A DNA stretch of 64,000 bases. It comes from Raphanus sativus. Lineage: Eukaryota; Streptophyta; Magnoliopsida; Brassicales; Brassicaceae. Numbering within the stretch: the stretch's first letter is position 1; the number at the start of each line of letters is the position of its first letter. The stretch spans positions 27,751,043 to 27,815,042 of the forward strand of contig NC_079516.1 of NCBI RefSeq assembly GCF_000801105.2, read 5' to 3'. Both the position numbers and the translations under genes were made by a program. This document shows positions 21,080 to 32,030 of the stretch, piece after piece. The notes under the pieces are model-generated. The model saw only the letters and a program-made list of their open reading frames with translations, made no database searches and was not told the origin of the DNA.

Positions 21080-21381
21080 TTTGTCCCCAGACCTTTTAGT
21101 GATGTTTGAGCATCTAAAAGGGTGACTTGATCTTTTTCACATCACTAATCGCGGGTTACAAGAAAATGTGACGCCACGTACCTTAATCTGACGCGACCTG
21201 TCGGCCACTTGCAGATCGTGCGGTTCGGACTTGTCATACATGGACTGGTAGTTATTGTGGTTCTTTAGGAACCATTTTCGACCGTTTAAAACTTCAATGT
21301 CTACATATCGAGGCTTTTCTCTCAATGTCTTGTTTCAACATTATTCTCTTTATTCTTCTTTTTTTTACTCTCGACTCTCTA

Positions 21382-23447
21382 ATGGAGAACGAAAAATTTG
21401 GTCCGCATCTTCTCACAATCCTTAATGGTGATCGTATCAATGAGATATACGAGCTTTCGGGAATCAATTATGAGGTCGAAATCTCTCTGCCCAAGCCCGG
21501 AGAGACTCTTGAAAACTTAAGGCCCGGATTGTGCGGGGCCTACAAGTCGCATTTCAAAGATGGTCTTCTGTCGTTTTCGATGCCATCCTTCTTACTTGAA
21601 GCCCTTGAAGAGTTGGGGGATGGCCTTCACCCAGATGTGCCCCAATTTTGGGAGATACTATTTAACTCTGTGAGTTCGAGCCAGAGAGGATGGTCGCGAG
21701 TTTGGTTTGAACGAGCTGAAACAGCTTGGTATCCTAAAACGCAACGTGGTTTTCCAGGCATGATGATTTTTCCCCTTTGTGCGGGTCGCACGGTTGATGA
21801 TGGCATCCCTAGTAGGGATGATCGATGGAGGGAAAAGCTCTTCGTTTTCAAGGTGACCCCAGCCTCCGTCGGTGACTTCGACTTTAGTCGACTTCCTCGG
21901 GGAATGAAATGATGATGTTGGTATGTTCATTTTCCGTTATCTTATTGGGCCTTATTGGGTTCTTTAGTCTTAAAGCATTCCTCCTTGTGGGTCTCTTTGG
22001 GGCTGCACCTATGACTCATGGTCTTGGGGAATTATGGAGGTTTTGCGTCGAAGTCGTCCTCGACGGCTTGCTTTCAATCCGGCCCGTATTTGGGCCGCTT
22101 ACGCTCTTCCTCCGGGCCAGAATAGAGCTCCTCCGATTCAACTGGTGATTCCGGTGTCGCCGAAACAAGCTCGTCAAAGCAAGAGTAAGTTTCTCTGATT
22201 TCTGCCTTTTTTGCAATTGCTTATGTGGATCACATGTGTGTTTATGCCTTTGCATGGATTAAGGATCGAGGGGCTTCATCAGTGAGCCCTAATGCGTCTC
22301 CCAAGGCCGAGCCTTTGGAAAATACCCGGGAAGCTCGACAAGGACCGGTTCTTCGTTTGAGGTCGCAAATGCAGTCGCATGGATTTATGGCAACGCCGGT
22401 CTCTATTGCTATTTGTGCTGATGGTAACCAAGCGGACATGGTTGCTTCAGACGGATCAGTGGGTGATCGACCTCAAGGTTCGGGAGAACGCAACGTCCGG
22501 AGGAAGTTCATAGAAGTGGTTCTTTTGGACAGCTCGAGTTTGGTTGGGCCGAGGATTCCTTCCCTAGTGCAAAATCCTTGGGGAGGAACTTCCAGGAGGC
22601 AGCCCGTGGGAGGGATTTCCCAGGACGGAAATCCTTCTTCCTTATCGTTTTCATACGATAAAGATGTCCCAATCTTTGAAGACCCGACGAGCATGGCGGC
22701 TGTGTGGCGTAAAATTTAATCAAAGGAATGTGTTCTGCCTGATCTGAATAAGATGGCGGATCGTGAGGCATACACTCGAATGGCGGTTGCAATTGCCAGG
22801 GTATGCGTTTTCTCATCGCATTATGGAACCCTTGCAGAGGTCCGGGGAAGACCGATTTCATTCGTTTTTTTTTCTTGATGTATTTTTTTGGGTAGGCTAT
22901 GGAGGCGACTAATGATTATGCTGCCCAGATGGAGAAATGTCGAACTGGAGGCCGCTCGTGTTACGGATTTGCAACATACCGATGAGATCGAGGTCTTGAA
23001 AAGAAAGCTGAATCTTGGGGAACAGAAGAAGGTCGTGGTTTAGCACGACCTCTAGGTGATGGGGGAGAAATGCAAGAGGGTGCTTGAGGGATGCGACGTG
23101 GCTGTTCAGAGGGGGTGTCGTCAGGCTCGGCGTTCTCTTGCTAAATAATACGGTGAAATTTTAGATAACGTGAGGGCCAAGTTATCCAAGAAGAAGGAGG
23201 AAACGGCGGCAGAAGTTATGTTGCAGGAGGTGAGGGCACGCATTGAGGTCCTATCTGAGTATAAGGACGGCAGGTTTGAGATTGACGACGAGTTGAAGCG
23301 TCTCCGTCGAAGGGAGATTGAATGTGAGGTTGATTATAGTGCGGCAGCCGTGTCGGATCCTTCTCTCAGCCGTATCGGCCTTCCCCAGATATCTGATGAT
23401 TCGATTAATCAAGCTCCTGATGATGCTGGTGAACAGGTAGATTCATA
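21382..23447 (+). pseudogene. Antisense accessory gene of Tat element 2 (PF04195-like), multi-exon, decayed
   Basis: This is opposite to the element's own strand and about 300 bases from the 3' LTR. It starts MENEKFGPHLLT at 21382. Exon 1 encodes a PF04195-like region (SLPKPGETLENLRPGLCGAY, SFSMPSFLLEALEEL, SRDDRWREKLFVFKVTPAS) and loses frame near 21900. A basic exon follows (about 22032-22190, LRRSRPRRLAFNPARIWAAY), then an open stretch at 22225-22719 ending in a premature stop. The C-terminal part is coiled-coil-like (22900-23447; KKKEETAAEVMLQEVRARIE, DDELKRLRRREIECE) with several stops. The architecture parallels the antisense gene of Tat element 1: globular domain, basic linker, coiled coil. 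Confidence 0.7.
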
Positions 23448-23649
23448 AAGAGTTGTGTGTTTGTTGTAGGTTAGTTTTATTTTGTTTTACTCTTATGTTG
23501 ATGTTGAAGACATATATATATTTTCAACGGATTATCTCGATAACTACCTTTGCAATCGTTTTGGAGAAGGGTTTGATATATAATTTGTCCTTTGATACGT
23601 CTGAGCGAAGGTCAGACACTGAGCGAAGGTCAAAATTTGATTATAGTTA

Positions 23650-25306
23650 GTTAAATGATAACTATCAAAATTTTAAAAACCAAAATCAAAATATAACAAT
23701 AAAATCAAAATATAACCATTAAAAACTTGTAATTATTCAACATGTTTATGCACTTTAATAATAAAACTAAACAACAAAATAATAAAAACACAAAACAAAC
23801 ACCAGAGTAAGTGTCAATTCTCATTGATCAATAAAGAAAGGCAAGGATTACCATTTATTAGATCACAGCCGTCTATCTCATCTCCTTTTACGTTATTCTT
23901 CTCTTTTTTAATAGCAATCCTAGTGATTCTTTCTATTGGCTAATACAAGAAAATGGGGATAACCTTTCTTTTAATTTTAGCCGTTGATGAATTTAATCTA
24001 AAGGACATAAACATTTGTTTTTTTAATTGGTTCTCTCTCTCTCTCTCCTCCTCTCATCTTCTACCGTCGTAAAACTGGAAAAAAAAACAAGGCTCCATCT
24101 TTTCTTCTTCTCTGGAATAAACTCTAATAAACCAAGGAAATCTCCATCTTTTACGCAGGACTCCACTTCTCACCTCGTTCGTTCATGTCTCGAGCCCAAG
24201 AGAATCTCCAATCAAAACAGAATAATGCAGTGGCCATAGTCGTTGTCACCTATCTCCACCTTCACCTTCTCTCAATCAGAAACTCGTCACCTCTCTCTCT
24301 CTCTTTTGATTCTGATTTCGCCTCTTTTTTTTTGGTAAAGGATTTGTCATGAAAGTTGAATCTTTTTCGGTTTTGTGTATAGAAAAGTAGGTTTCAGGAA
24401 GAGGACGGCGGTTTGAGACAGGAAGGCGACGACTGTTTTGGTGTCTCTACTTCTGTAGATCCGTAAAACCTAGAGTTTAAGGAAAGGTATAATACTTGTG
24501 TTCTTCCGGCCGAGATGTTAATCTCAATTTCGTCCAATCATGTAACTTTTTCTTAATTCTTTTTTTCTGACCTGCAGTTTGCGACAGGGACAGTAGATGG
24601 AGTTTGAGTCGAGCAAGATAGAAGAGAGGAGATGGAGTTGGTATAGAGGCGAGGTAAGAGAGACAGATAAGAATTTCTGATGGTGGTGGAAGAGCACAGA
24701 TTGATTGAGTTGGTTGACGTCGGCGAAGAGTTTGGTGCAGAGATAGGGTTAATTATTTTTAAGGTTAAACCGGTTTAGTTTTTTAGATTTCCAAACCAAG
24801 TTCACGTGTAAACCTTAGGTTAATTATGGTTTGGTTTAATGTTTGTAATTAGTTTTTTGGTTTAATGTATTCTTTAATTATTTGTATACTGATTTTAATC
24901 AATAAATAAAAATTAATTTTTTATTTACGAATTAGCTTGCCATAATATTTTGATTATTTTCATTTTTTAATTATTGTAATTAATTAAATTTTAATAAATT
25001 AATTTAATTATTTTTAATTATTTTATTTTAATTATAGCATTATATTTATGTCATTATAAATTAAGTTATGGCACATGAAAAATGCCATAGAAAATCATAT
25101 AATAGCAAAATGATGATGCTGTTATAAACTTTTAAAATAGCGAAACTTAAATGCTGTTATATCTCTATTTATTATAGCACATGAAAAACGCTATGATATA
25201 GGGGGGGTCTACCATAGCTGCGGCTGTCATAGCGTTAGTGTTTTCGCTACGAAAACGATACGATAGCGTTTTCACGGCGCTACTAATACCGATATTTCTT
25301 GTAGTG
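23650..25306. mobile_element. CACTA (En/Spm-type) element, right end defined, left end not found
   Basis: The sequence ends TTTCTTGTAGTG at 25306, the inverse of the CACTACAAGAAA terminus of CACTA transposons. Subterminal repeats of TAGCGTTTTC / GAAAACG type lie at about 25220-25285. It is nested in Tat element 2. I could not find a matching CACTA start, so 23650 is only the point where the Tat accessory gene region ends. The interior (24000-24780) is leader-like, with CT-rich tracts and possible splice sites, and may be captured plant DNA; I cannot assign a gene. Confidence 0.6.
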
Positions 25307-25458
25307 CTAATTTAAGTCTGAGGAGATCGGCATTGGTGGTTTCGTAATTAACAAGACCTGGCTGATTTAGTATGTGATCCATGATCGTGCTTTGGAACCT
25401 TAGATCGGACTCTTAGCAAGAATGTTTATTGTTATCTCCCCCACAGACGGTGCCAAAA

Positions 25459-26005
25459 TGTAGATCCTAAAATCTACAATAAGTATTTTGTAATGTTTGA
25501 GATGTGAAATAGGGGAGAATAATGATGTAGGCAACAATATCCTTAGAACACAACGATTTACATAGATTATGGGTGACGAAAAATGGACTTTCATGGATTT
25601 CTGAAGGTTGAATACAATAAAGAAATTAGATCAAGAACTACAATTGAGATCAAATTAAAAATGATCAAAGGCGAGCTCGATGAGGCGAAATGTATTGTGA
25701 GTTCTCTCTCTAGAGTTTTTCATGTGTGTTCTTTCTTTGACTTGGCTTTCTTCTTATAATGACTCGACTCCTCAATCTTCTCAGCTACTTCCTCGATCTT
25801 CGGAACTTCCTCCTTTATTCATGAGTTCGTCGAGACCGAGTCATAGGCTTTTATGTTGTGGGCCTTACTTTGTTTGTATTCCAATTTCGGGCCCATCTTA
25901 GTTCGGCCCGAAGAATTGTGATCGTCCTCTTTTGGTCTAGTCTGAATTTCTTGATGAGTTTGGGCCTTCAGCCTATCAACCATGAGGTGATTTTTGAGTC
26001 TAATA
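25459..26005 (-). repeat. 5' LTR of Tat element 2
   Basis: It aligns with 20532-21079. Its outer end is mutated (TCTAATA in place of TACAACA), and the CAAGA target duplication follows directly. Confidence 0.9.
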
Positions 26006-26010
26006 CAAGA

Positions 26011-26449
26011 TATTCTTAAATATGTTTATTGACTTTATCAGATTTAAGAAGGTGTTCCGAAAACTTTGGAGGTGTTATACATCTTGAACAATATTCTACT
26101 AAATATACATATAATTCATAATCATTAAGGTATTCATAAATATATATTACTGAAGGTCTTCCTAGATACACATTTAAGGATAATTTTAAAATACACATTT
26201 AGTAAAAATTTCCTACATATTTATCGATATCTTCTTATGTTTTAGGAAGATATTATATTTATTAGGTAATGTTTTCCTAGTTATATATAACACAAATTTA
26301 GAATTATATCATGCATATTCACGAAGGGGAGTAAATTTTTTAAGAGAAATTGTTGCACAAAAAAATATGTGCAAGAAATATATTTTAATATTTATATTTA
26401 AAAATATTTTGATTATTTTAATTATTTTTATCCGCAAAATTTAGTCAAA
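26011..26449. other. AT-rich spacer
   Basis: No coding or structured feature seen. Confidence 0.6.
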
Positions 26450-26451
26450 TA

Positions 26452-26697
26452 CTCCCTCTGTTTTTTAAAGACACATATTCTAGACTTTTCACATATATTA
26501 AGAAATCACATTAAAAATGCATTGATTTTTGAGAATAACAATTTTCCATAACCTTTAACCAATAAAAATCCAATAAACACAATTAATTTTTTTGAAGTTA
26601 ACAGATTTTCATTAAATAATATATTGGAAAAGTAAAAATGTATCTTTTTAAAACAATTTTTTTTCCTAGAACATGGATATTAAAAAAACAGAGGGAG
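26452..26697. mobile_element. Stowaway-type MITE (Tc1/mariner)
   Basis: 246 bp with terminal inverted repeats CTCCCTCTGTTTTTT and AAAAAACAGAGGGAG. It is flanked by TA dinucleotides (26450-26451, 26698-26699). The CTCCCTCYG start is the classic Stowaway terminus. Confidence 0.9.
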
Positions 26698-26846
26698 TAC
26701 TTTTTATCAGCATTAATGTAGTCAACGAAATATAAACCTCAACCCATAACTTTACATTATTCAATACTACATCGTCTTGACATTAACTTTTAATGAAAAA
26801 CTTGTAGAACAAAGGGCTCAAAGTTTGACCGTAACCATTTCAGGCA

Positions 26847-27555
26847 GAGAAATATTTGGGTTCACCCATAGAGTGAATCTTTAGGTTCATTCAACCAATA
26901 TGATTTCGGTATTTCATATTCATTATCTTTTAAAAAAGAAAACAAAATATTGTCAAATTTTATTATGTTTTTAAAATAAAAAATAAATAGAAAATAATAG
27001 TAGTCGCAAAAAAAAAGTTTTATATTTAAAATACCGTCAGCAAAACATTAAACCCTAAACCCTAAATAATTGGTAAACCCTAAACCTTTGGATAAATCCT
27101 AAATCTTTGGATTTGTTTAGAAAAGTATTTTTAACACAGTCAGCAAAAAACTAAACCCTAAATTCTAAATACTAAACTCTAAACCCTAAATACTAAACCT
27201 TAAACCCTTGGAAAAACTGTAACCCCGTGGATAAATCCTAAAAACTCTAGGATTTAGAATTTATCCAAGTGTTTGGGATTTACCAAGGGTTTAGGATTTA
27301 TCCAAGAGTTTAGGGTTTATGATTTAGAGTTAAGGGTTTAGTGTTTAGCTGACGGTATTAAAAAGAAAATTTTTAAATGTGTTTTTGTTTGCAATTAATA
27401 TTATTTTTTATTTATTTTTATATTTTAGTTTAAAATAGAATATAATTTGACAATATTGTATTTCCTTTTTTAAAGATATTAAATATGAAATAACAAAATC
27501 ATATTGGTTGGGTGAACCTAAAAGTTCACTCTAGGGATGAACCTAAAAATTTCTC
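26847..27555. mobile_element. Foldback MITE, Mutator-like, with telomere-like internal repeats
   Basis: The two halves are long inverted repeats of roughly 330 bp each. The left arm begins GAGAAATATTTGGGTTCACC and the right arm, read in reverse, GAGAAATTTTTAGGTTCATC. Both arms carry AACCAATATGATTT and then AAACCCTAAA-type repeats near the centre. The flanks TTTCAGGCA (26838-26846) and TTTCAGACA (27556-27564) form a 9-bp duplication with one mismatch, which suggests Mutator-type transposition. No transposase. Confidence 0.75.
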
Positions 27556-27564
27556 TTTCAGACA

Positions 27565-28163
27565 GCTGATATACTTGTTTTCTTATCAAACATAATTATT
27601 TGTATACCAAATCCATTCTGAAATGACCTTGTCTTCGACTGGTGACCTTTCTAAGAACAAGAAGAACATATAGGAAATGAATGTTTAGGAATAAAATTGT
27701 ACGAATGAAAAGGAATATTTGTTCCTTCTCAAATTTAACAAGGAATAAAAGAAAAAGAGAGAATGGTAACCATTGTTCTTTATTCATCTGCAAAAAAAAA
27801 AGGAATGAGTAGGAACGAGAGAAAACTTATTTCATGTGAATAGTGAACCATTTTAGGAATAATAAAGAATTGAATGTTCCTCCTCGTTCCTTTGTCACCA
27901 TTCAAAGCTCTTGGTTTTTCTTCCTCCCTTGTACATGGAAATTTGAGTAATGAATGTGGAATGATCCATATTGGAGCACAGCATATCTTTCTTCTCTTAA
28001 TATTCAAACTTTTTTGCTATTTTGACTAATTAATGCGTTCATTTTATTACACAAACAATAAAAAATGTGTCCACTTTAATACCAAGATGTGTTTATTTTA
28101 ATTAAAATATTAATAAATTTCAAACAAAATCTGAAAAGACCTCTAAATTATAACTAAAAGAAC
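27565..28163. other. Spacer without recognised genes
   Basis: Short minus-strand open frames here show no domain and are probably chance. The sequence is purine-rich with repeated GGAAT/GTTCC motifs, perhaps an old MITE. Confidence 0.5.
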
Positions 28164-28392
28164 TTTTTTTTTTAATTTTCTTTTGATGACCATTGTATCC
28201 GGATGCCGCCAAAGGACTCCCGACTATGACCTAAAAACCATCCACCAAAAATCTAAACTTTGCTCGCCGTGGAACCCGCCGAAGGCATCCAGGAAGACCG
28301 GTGATCACATGTTATTCCATCAGAGACCGGAATTCGAACATAGGTGGTGGAACTCACAGCTGTGAGTCCTTTACCACTAGGCCACAAGGCCC
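28164..28392 (-). mobile_element. tRNA-derived SINE
   Basis: On the minus strand it starts GGGCCTTGTGGCCTAGTGG, containing a pol III A box (TGGCCTAGTGGTAAAGG, 28369-28385). A B box follows, GTTCGAATTCC (28329-28339). It ends in an A-rich tail seen as TTTTTTTTTT on the plus strand at 28164-28173. About 229 bp fits plant SINEs. No clear target duplication was found. Confidence 0.85.
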
Positions 28393-29449
28393 AAACAATT
28401 TTATTTTAAGTTTTAGGAATGAAAATAACTAAAATATCGATCCAATTTTAAATTTATAAAAAAATGGAAGTAAAATTAATAAATTTGTTTTCTATTTCAG
28501 AAAACAGCCTAGATTTAATATTTAGAATTTTTAAAAATGTATTACGAAATCTAAGATTTTCCATAATTTAGTTAGTGTTATTCCTATAACTACTAAAATG
28601 GGTACAATTTTAAAAAAAATTGTGTATTAAAATGAAGAAAATAAATAGTTTAGGTATTAAACTGGATAGCAAAATAAATTGGGTATTAAAAAGTTTAATG
28701 AAATTTAGTTGGGATATTTTATGCAATTTTCCCTAAAATAAACAATTGAATGATCTAAATAAAAACAACAAAGTAAAATTATAAAACAACTTTTAGTTAT
28801 ATACATAAATTATAAAATGTCTTAGAAGTTCTATACAAATAAAATTAAAATAGTAACAAATATTATGATTTAATTAGTTGTGAATATTTATATATGTATA
28901 TGACTTTTAAAATAATTCTGATTTTATTTGCTAATGCAATCCTCTTATTGACATATTTTCCTCTTTCAAACACATATACAAAATTTTATATATGAAATCT
29001 TATTTTATAGCTCCTATTCTTTGTACATGCAAAATTTCTGATTGATTAATAAATTTGAAATTTCATCAAAAAAATATATTTATAATATATTTACATGTAA
29101 AAGAAGATATACATAATTAAAAACAATACAAAGTAATTTTATTACTTGTGTCATTATTTTCTATTTCCAGGAAAAAAATTGTTAAGCACCAATATCACTT
29201 AGTTTAAGCACACGAACAACCACAAAATTTAAATATCGCAAAAAAAATGTTCACATTAAAACTACAATACAATGATTTTAATCTAAAATATAAACATTTT
29301 ATGTTACGCATACCATAAATATAACACTGCGTATTCACACAGATATACAATTCAAAATACAATATCTAAAAGAATATTTGATAAAAGCATCCAAAAATAG
29401 TTATATAATTAACATTTGAAATTCAAAATAGCTTCGCTCATAGCGCAAA
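28393..29449. other. AT-rich spacer
   Basis: Very AT-rich, without coding potential or clear repeat borders. Confidence 0.6.
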
Positions 29450-29631
29450 TCCACACAGTAATAACGCTAGGTTCTCTCCAGCAATTGACACATCAGATTT
29501 TAAAATACATATAAGAGTGACATGTCAATAAATGAAAAAAATTTAGAGAACCAATCAGTTCATTTCATTATATCCACGTACACTTACTCCCTTCCACCTC
29601 GGATTCTTATCTCTTCCATCCTAGCTCAACA

Positions 29632-29913
29632 ATGGCGAATTCAATGGCCACGCTTTTCAGAAGACTCTACCGATCTCTCCTATCCAACCCCAGATTCTCC
29701 CAATCTCCCAGATCTTCCTGCACCAACAACAACAACATCGACGAGTCGTCATCATCCTCCTCCATCTCAGACACCGAATCGCCCCACGAACCCAACGCTT
29801 CGGATCCAAACCATCGATTCTCCGGAGATGATCGTGTGATGGAGGAGCGTCCTCTCGACAACGGCCTCGACTCCGGCATTTTCTCCTCTCCCCCGGATAA
29901 TTTCAATCCCTAA
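29632..29913 (+). pseudogene. Captured 5' exon, probably of a mitochondrial ssDNA-binding protein gene
   Basis: The 93-residue frame begins MANSMATLFRRLYRSLLSNP, a mitochondrial-type presequence rich in Arg and Ser. A Ser-rich stretch follows, then RVMEERPLDNGLDSGIF, which I recall preceding the OB fold of plant mitochondrial SSB proteins (At3g18580 type). The OB fold itself is absent: after GIF the sequence switches to unrelated coding-like DNA, and the frame stops at 29911-29913. The identification is from memory, with moderate certainty. Confidence 0.5.
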
Positions 29914-30205
29914 ATCCTTTTCTCCGGCAAGTAGGGGAGGATGTGGAAGAAACTTTGCAGAGCTTCACTTCCAAGCTTGGATTTTCACCGATCTCTTCAC
30001 CGGCAAAGTGGGTCAGAAAACAAACTTTCTCCTCTCTCTGTTTGTTCTACTGATGTATTTTAATGGTTTTCAGTCTTTCTTTAATCTCTCTGTTGTAAAT
30101 TCTATTGCCTGAAAGTTTGTCATTACAGACCAATCCCACCTTACGGAAAGCAAAGCCGGCAAAGGTTATCTCTTTGATTTGGAGTTTGCAGAGAGACTAC
30201 CTGCG

Positions 30206-30410
30206 ATGGCCGGCGAATCAGAGACGAAAACCGAAGAGATAGAGTGTGTCTAACCAGTGGGTGCTGGTCAGATAGGTTCAAGAATCGCACAGCTCGCCGC
30301 CACGAACGGCCTTGACGTTAGGCGCATCCCTCTCAAGCCACCACAGCTATCTCTCCCTCAGCTATCTCTTCCTCCGTCAATCGTTTCTTCTCCAAAGGCC
30401 TAATCACCAC
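30206..30410 (+). pseudogene. Captured 5' fragment of a 3-hydroxyacyl-CoA dehydrogenase gene
   Basis: From the ATG at 30206 the reading is MAGESETKTEEIECV, then a stop. PVGAGQIGSRIAQLAATNGL follows, the N-terminal NAD-binding GxGxxG loop of 3-hydroxyacyl-CoA dehydrogenase, a fatty acid beta-oxidation enzyme. The third Gly is Arg. After a frameshift the next residues (SSHHSYLS; in the other frame SATTAIS) fit the following helix of the same enzyme. Only about 60 codons are present. Confidence 0.75.
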
Positions 30411-30660
30411 CAAAGCAAGATTCAATTGATTATCCTTAAAAGAATATACTTTCCTCATGGGAACTTATTACAAATGATATCATTCATGCCATCGTCGAGG
30501 GTTTCAAGGTAATCGGATCTGATCAGCGACTACAGTGTTGAGTATTTGTTGCTGGTCTTAAGATATAAATTCTTAGTGACAACATTTTTTTTTGTTAGTG
30601 ACAGTTTTTGTTTCAAGGTATATGATTACGTGTGGTGTTTATTGACATTGTCTTCTTAAA

Positions 30661-32030
30661 TTAACAGTTAATAGAGACTTTGGCAAGACAAACATGAACG
30701 TTCACGGTACAGGTCCCATACATTCTTCAGAATGGTAAGGTTTTTGAAAACTATAGGCAGAAACTTCTACTGCTTTTTAAGTAATTTTCTTATCTAATCT
30801 CTCTGGTGTGATAGGTGATTGAGAGCAGGGGAAACGAAAACACTTCTAGAGATGCTTTTTAGTCTTGGTGAGTGATATTTTTCTCTTAGGCTAACATCTT
30901 ATGAAGTTTCTTGGAAAGTATGTAGAAATCTGTTTATTCTCTTACTGGTGTTTTTAATGGAATTTAGAATTTGGTTGACTTTGCTGGATCTTTGCGAATT
31001 GCTAAAACTGGCGCTGGTGGAGTTCGCTTGATGTAAGAAAATACATAAATAAGAGCTTAATGATTCTTGGCAATGTCATAATAAGTTCAAAGCTAAGGTA
31101 CACTTACATTTTGATTACAAGTAATAAGAATAGAGTTCAGCTCATTTCTGACATTCTTGATTATAGCGCACATATTCTGAATCGAGATAGTAAGCTCATT
31201 GGAATTCTTCAGCCTGCGCTTGGTGGTAATGCGAAGACTTGCATTATATGCACTATAGCAACATCAAAGCTTCTCTTGGTGCAACTGAAATCACAATGAG
31301 CCTTCTTTCAACTCTAGATTCACAGTTCTCAAAGATAATGGGTTGTCAGAAAGCTGGTAACAACGTAGAGCATCCTTTATCTGATCAATGGGAAACACTT
31401 CGTGTGAGTCTGAAGAATACAACCTCATCGTTGGTGTCATACATACAAACACCATGTGAAATTCTTAACTCCCAAGACAAGGTAGCTTACTTGTCACAAT
31501 GATCATTATACAGATCAGTTTTGGTTATTGTTTCTGTGGTTTTGCTAGAATATTGTGTCTTTCTTATTGGGACTTTAGTTCAGTTAAACCTTTGCATCTA
31601 TTGAAGTGTAAATTATCTGATAAATGGTTCTGTTTAGTTAATTAGATCTTCTGGCCAGCCTGTCATATCTAAGACAGGTTTTGAATGTGATTTGAAGGGA
31701 CAAGAAACAACTGCTTTGGAGGCGGAGAAGCTGAAGTCTGAGCTCCGCATTGAGGAAAGATATAACGACCTGTTGAAAGAGTCATCTTTGGATAAACAGC
31801 TTCTAGAAGCTTCAAAAGAGAGCCATGAGAGACTCGAAAAGGAGGTACAATTCTTAAAGGAAGAAAGAGATTCATTAGATGTAACAGTCTCTCAATCTTC
31901 TCAATCTACTCACGGGATGAGAGTGATTACATCTGATAAAGAGAATGCTCTGAAAGATCTTCATGTGGAATTGAAGAGAAGGGAATATATGGAGAAAGAG
32001 ATTAAGCAAATCAGCTTCGCTTTCTTCTAG
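30661..32030 (+). pseudogene. Captured kinesin-7-like gene fragments
   Basis: Successive exon-like pieces read [47 protein letters not shown] (the switch II region, usually VDLAGSE), [14 protein letters not shown] and [20 protein letters not shown] with CIICTIA. This is the C-terminal half of a kinesin motor, closest to plant kinesin-7. After about 31260 it continues with SLLSTLDSQFSKIMG. A coiled-coil piece (31692-32030, AEKLKSELRIEERYNDLLKE) follows. The ATP-binding P-loop is absent, and the stop after GVRLM and frame breaks show it is not a functional gene. Confidence 0.8.

Larger units (their letters stand above)
20532..26005 (-). mobile_element. Tat-type LTR retrotransposon 2, gag-pol lost
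   Basis: Two direct repeats (20532-21079 and 25459-26005, about 547 bp) start TGTAGATCC. They are flanked by a perfect 5-bp duplication CAAGA (20527-20531, 26006-26010). Orientation is minus: on that strand the right LTR is followed by a Tat-like primer site, TTGGCACCGTCTGTGGGGG (about 25437-25457), and the left LTR is preceded by a purine-rich tract (AAAAGGTCTGGGGACAAA, 21080-21098). No gag, RT or integrase is left. The interior holds a decayed accessory gene on the plus strand and a CACTA element. The LTRs differ by roughly 8-9% by eye, so it is clearly older than Tat element 1. Confidence 0.88.

Noticed and set aside
28329..28392. Possible tRNA gene, because A-box and B-box motifs are present
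   Set aside because: No cloverleaf or acceptor stem can be formed, and the sequence continues into a long body with an A tail. It is a SINE.
30312..31502. Small plus-strand open frames as independent genes
   Set aside because: They are exon or intron pieces of the dehydrogenase and kinesin fragments inside the Helitron.
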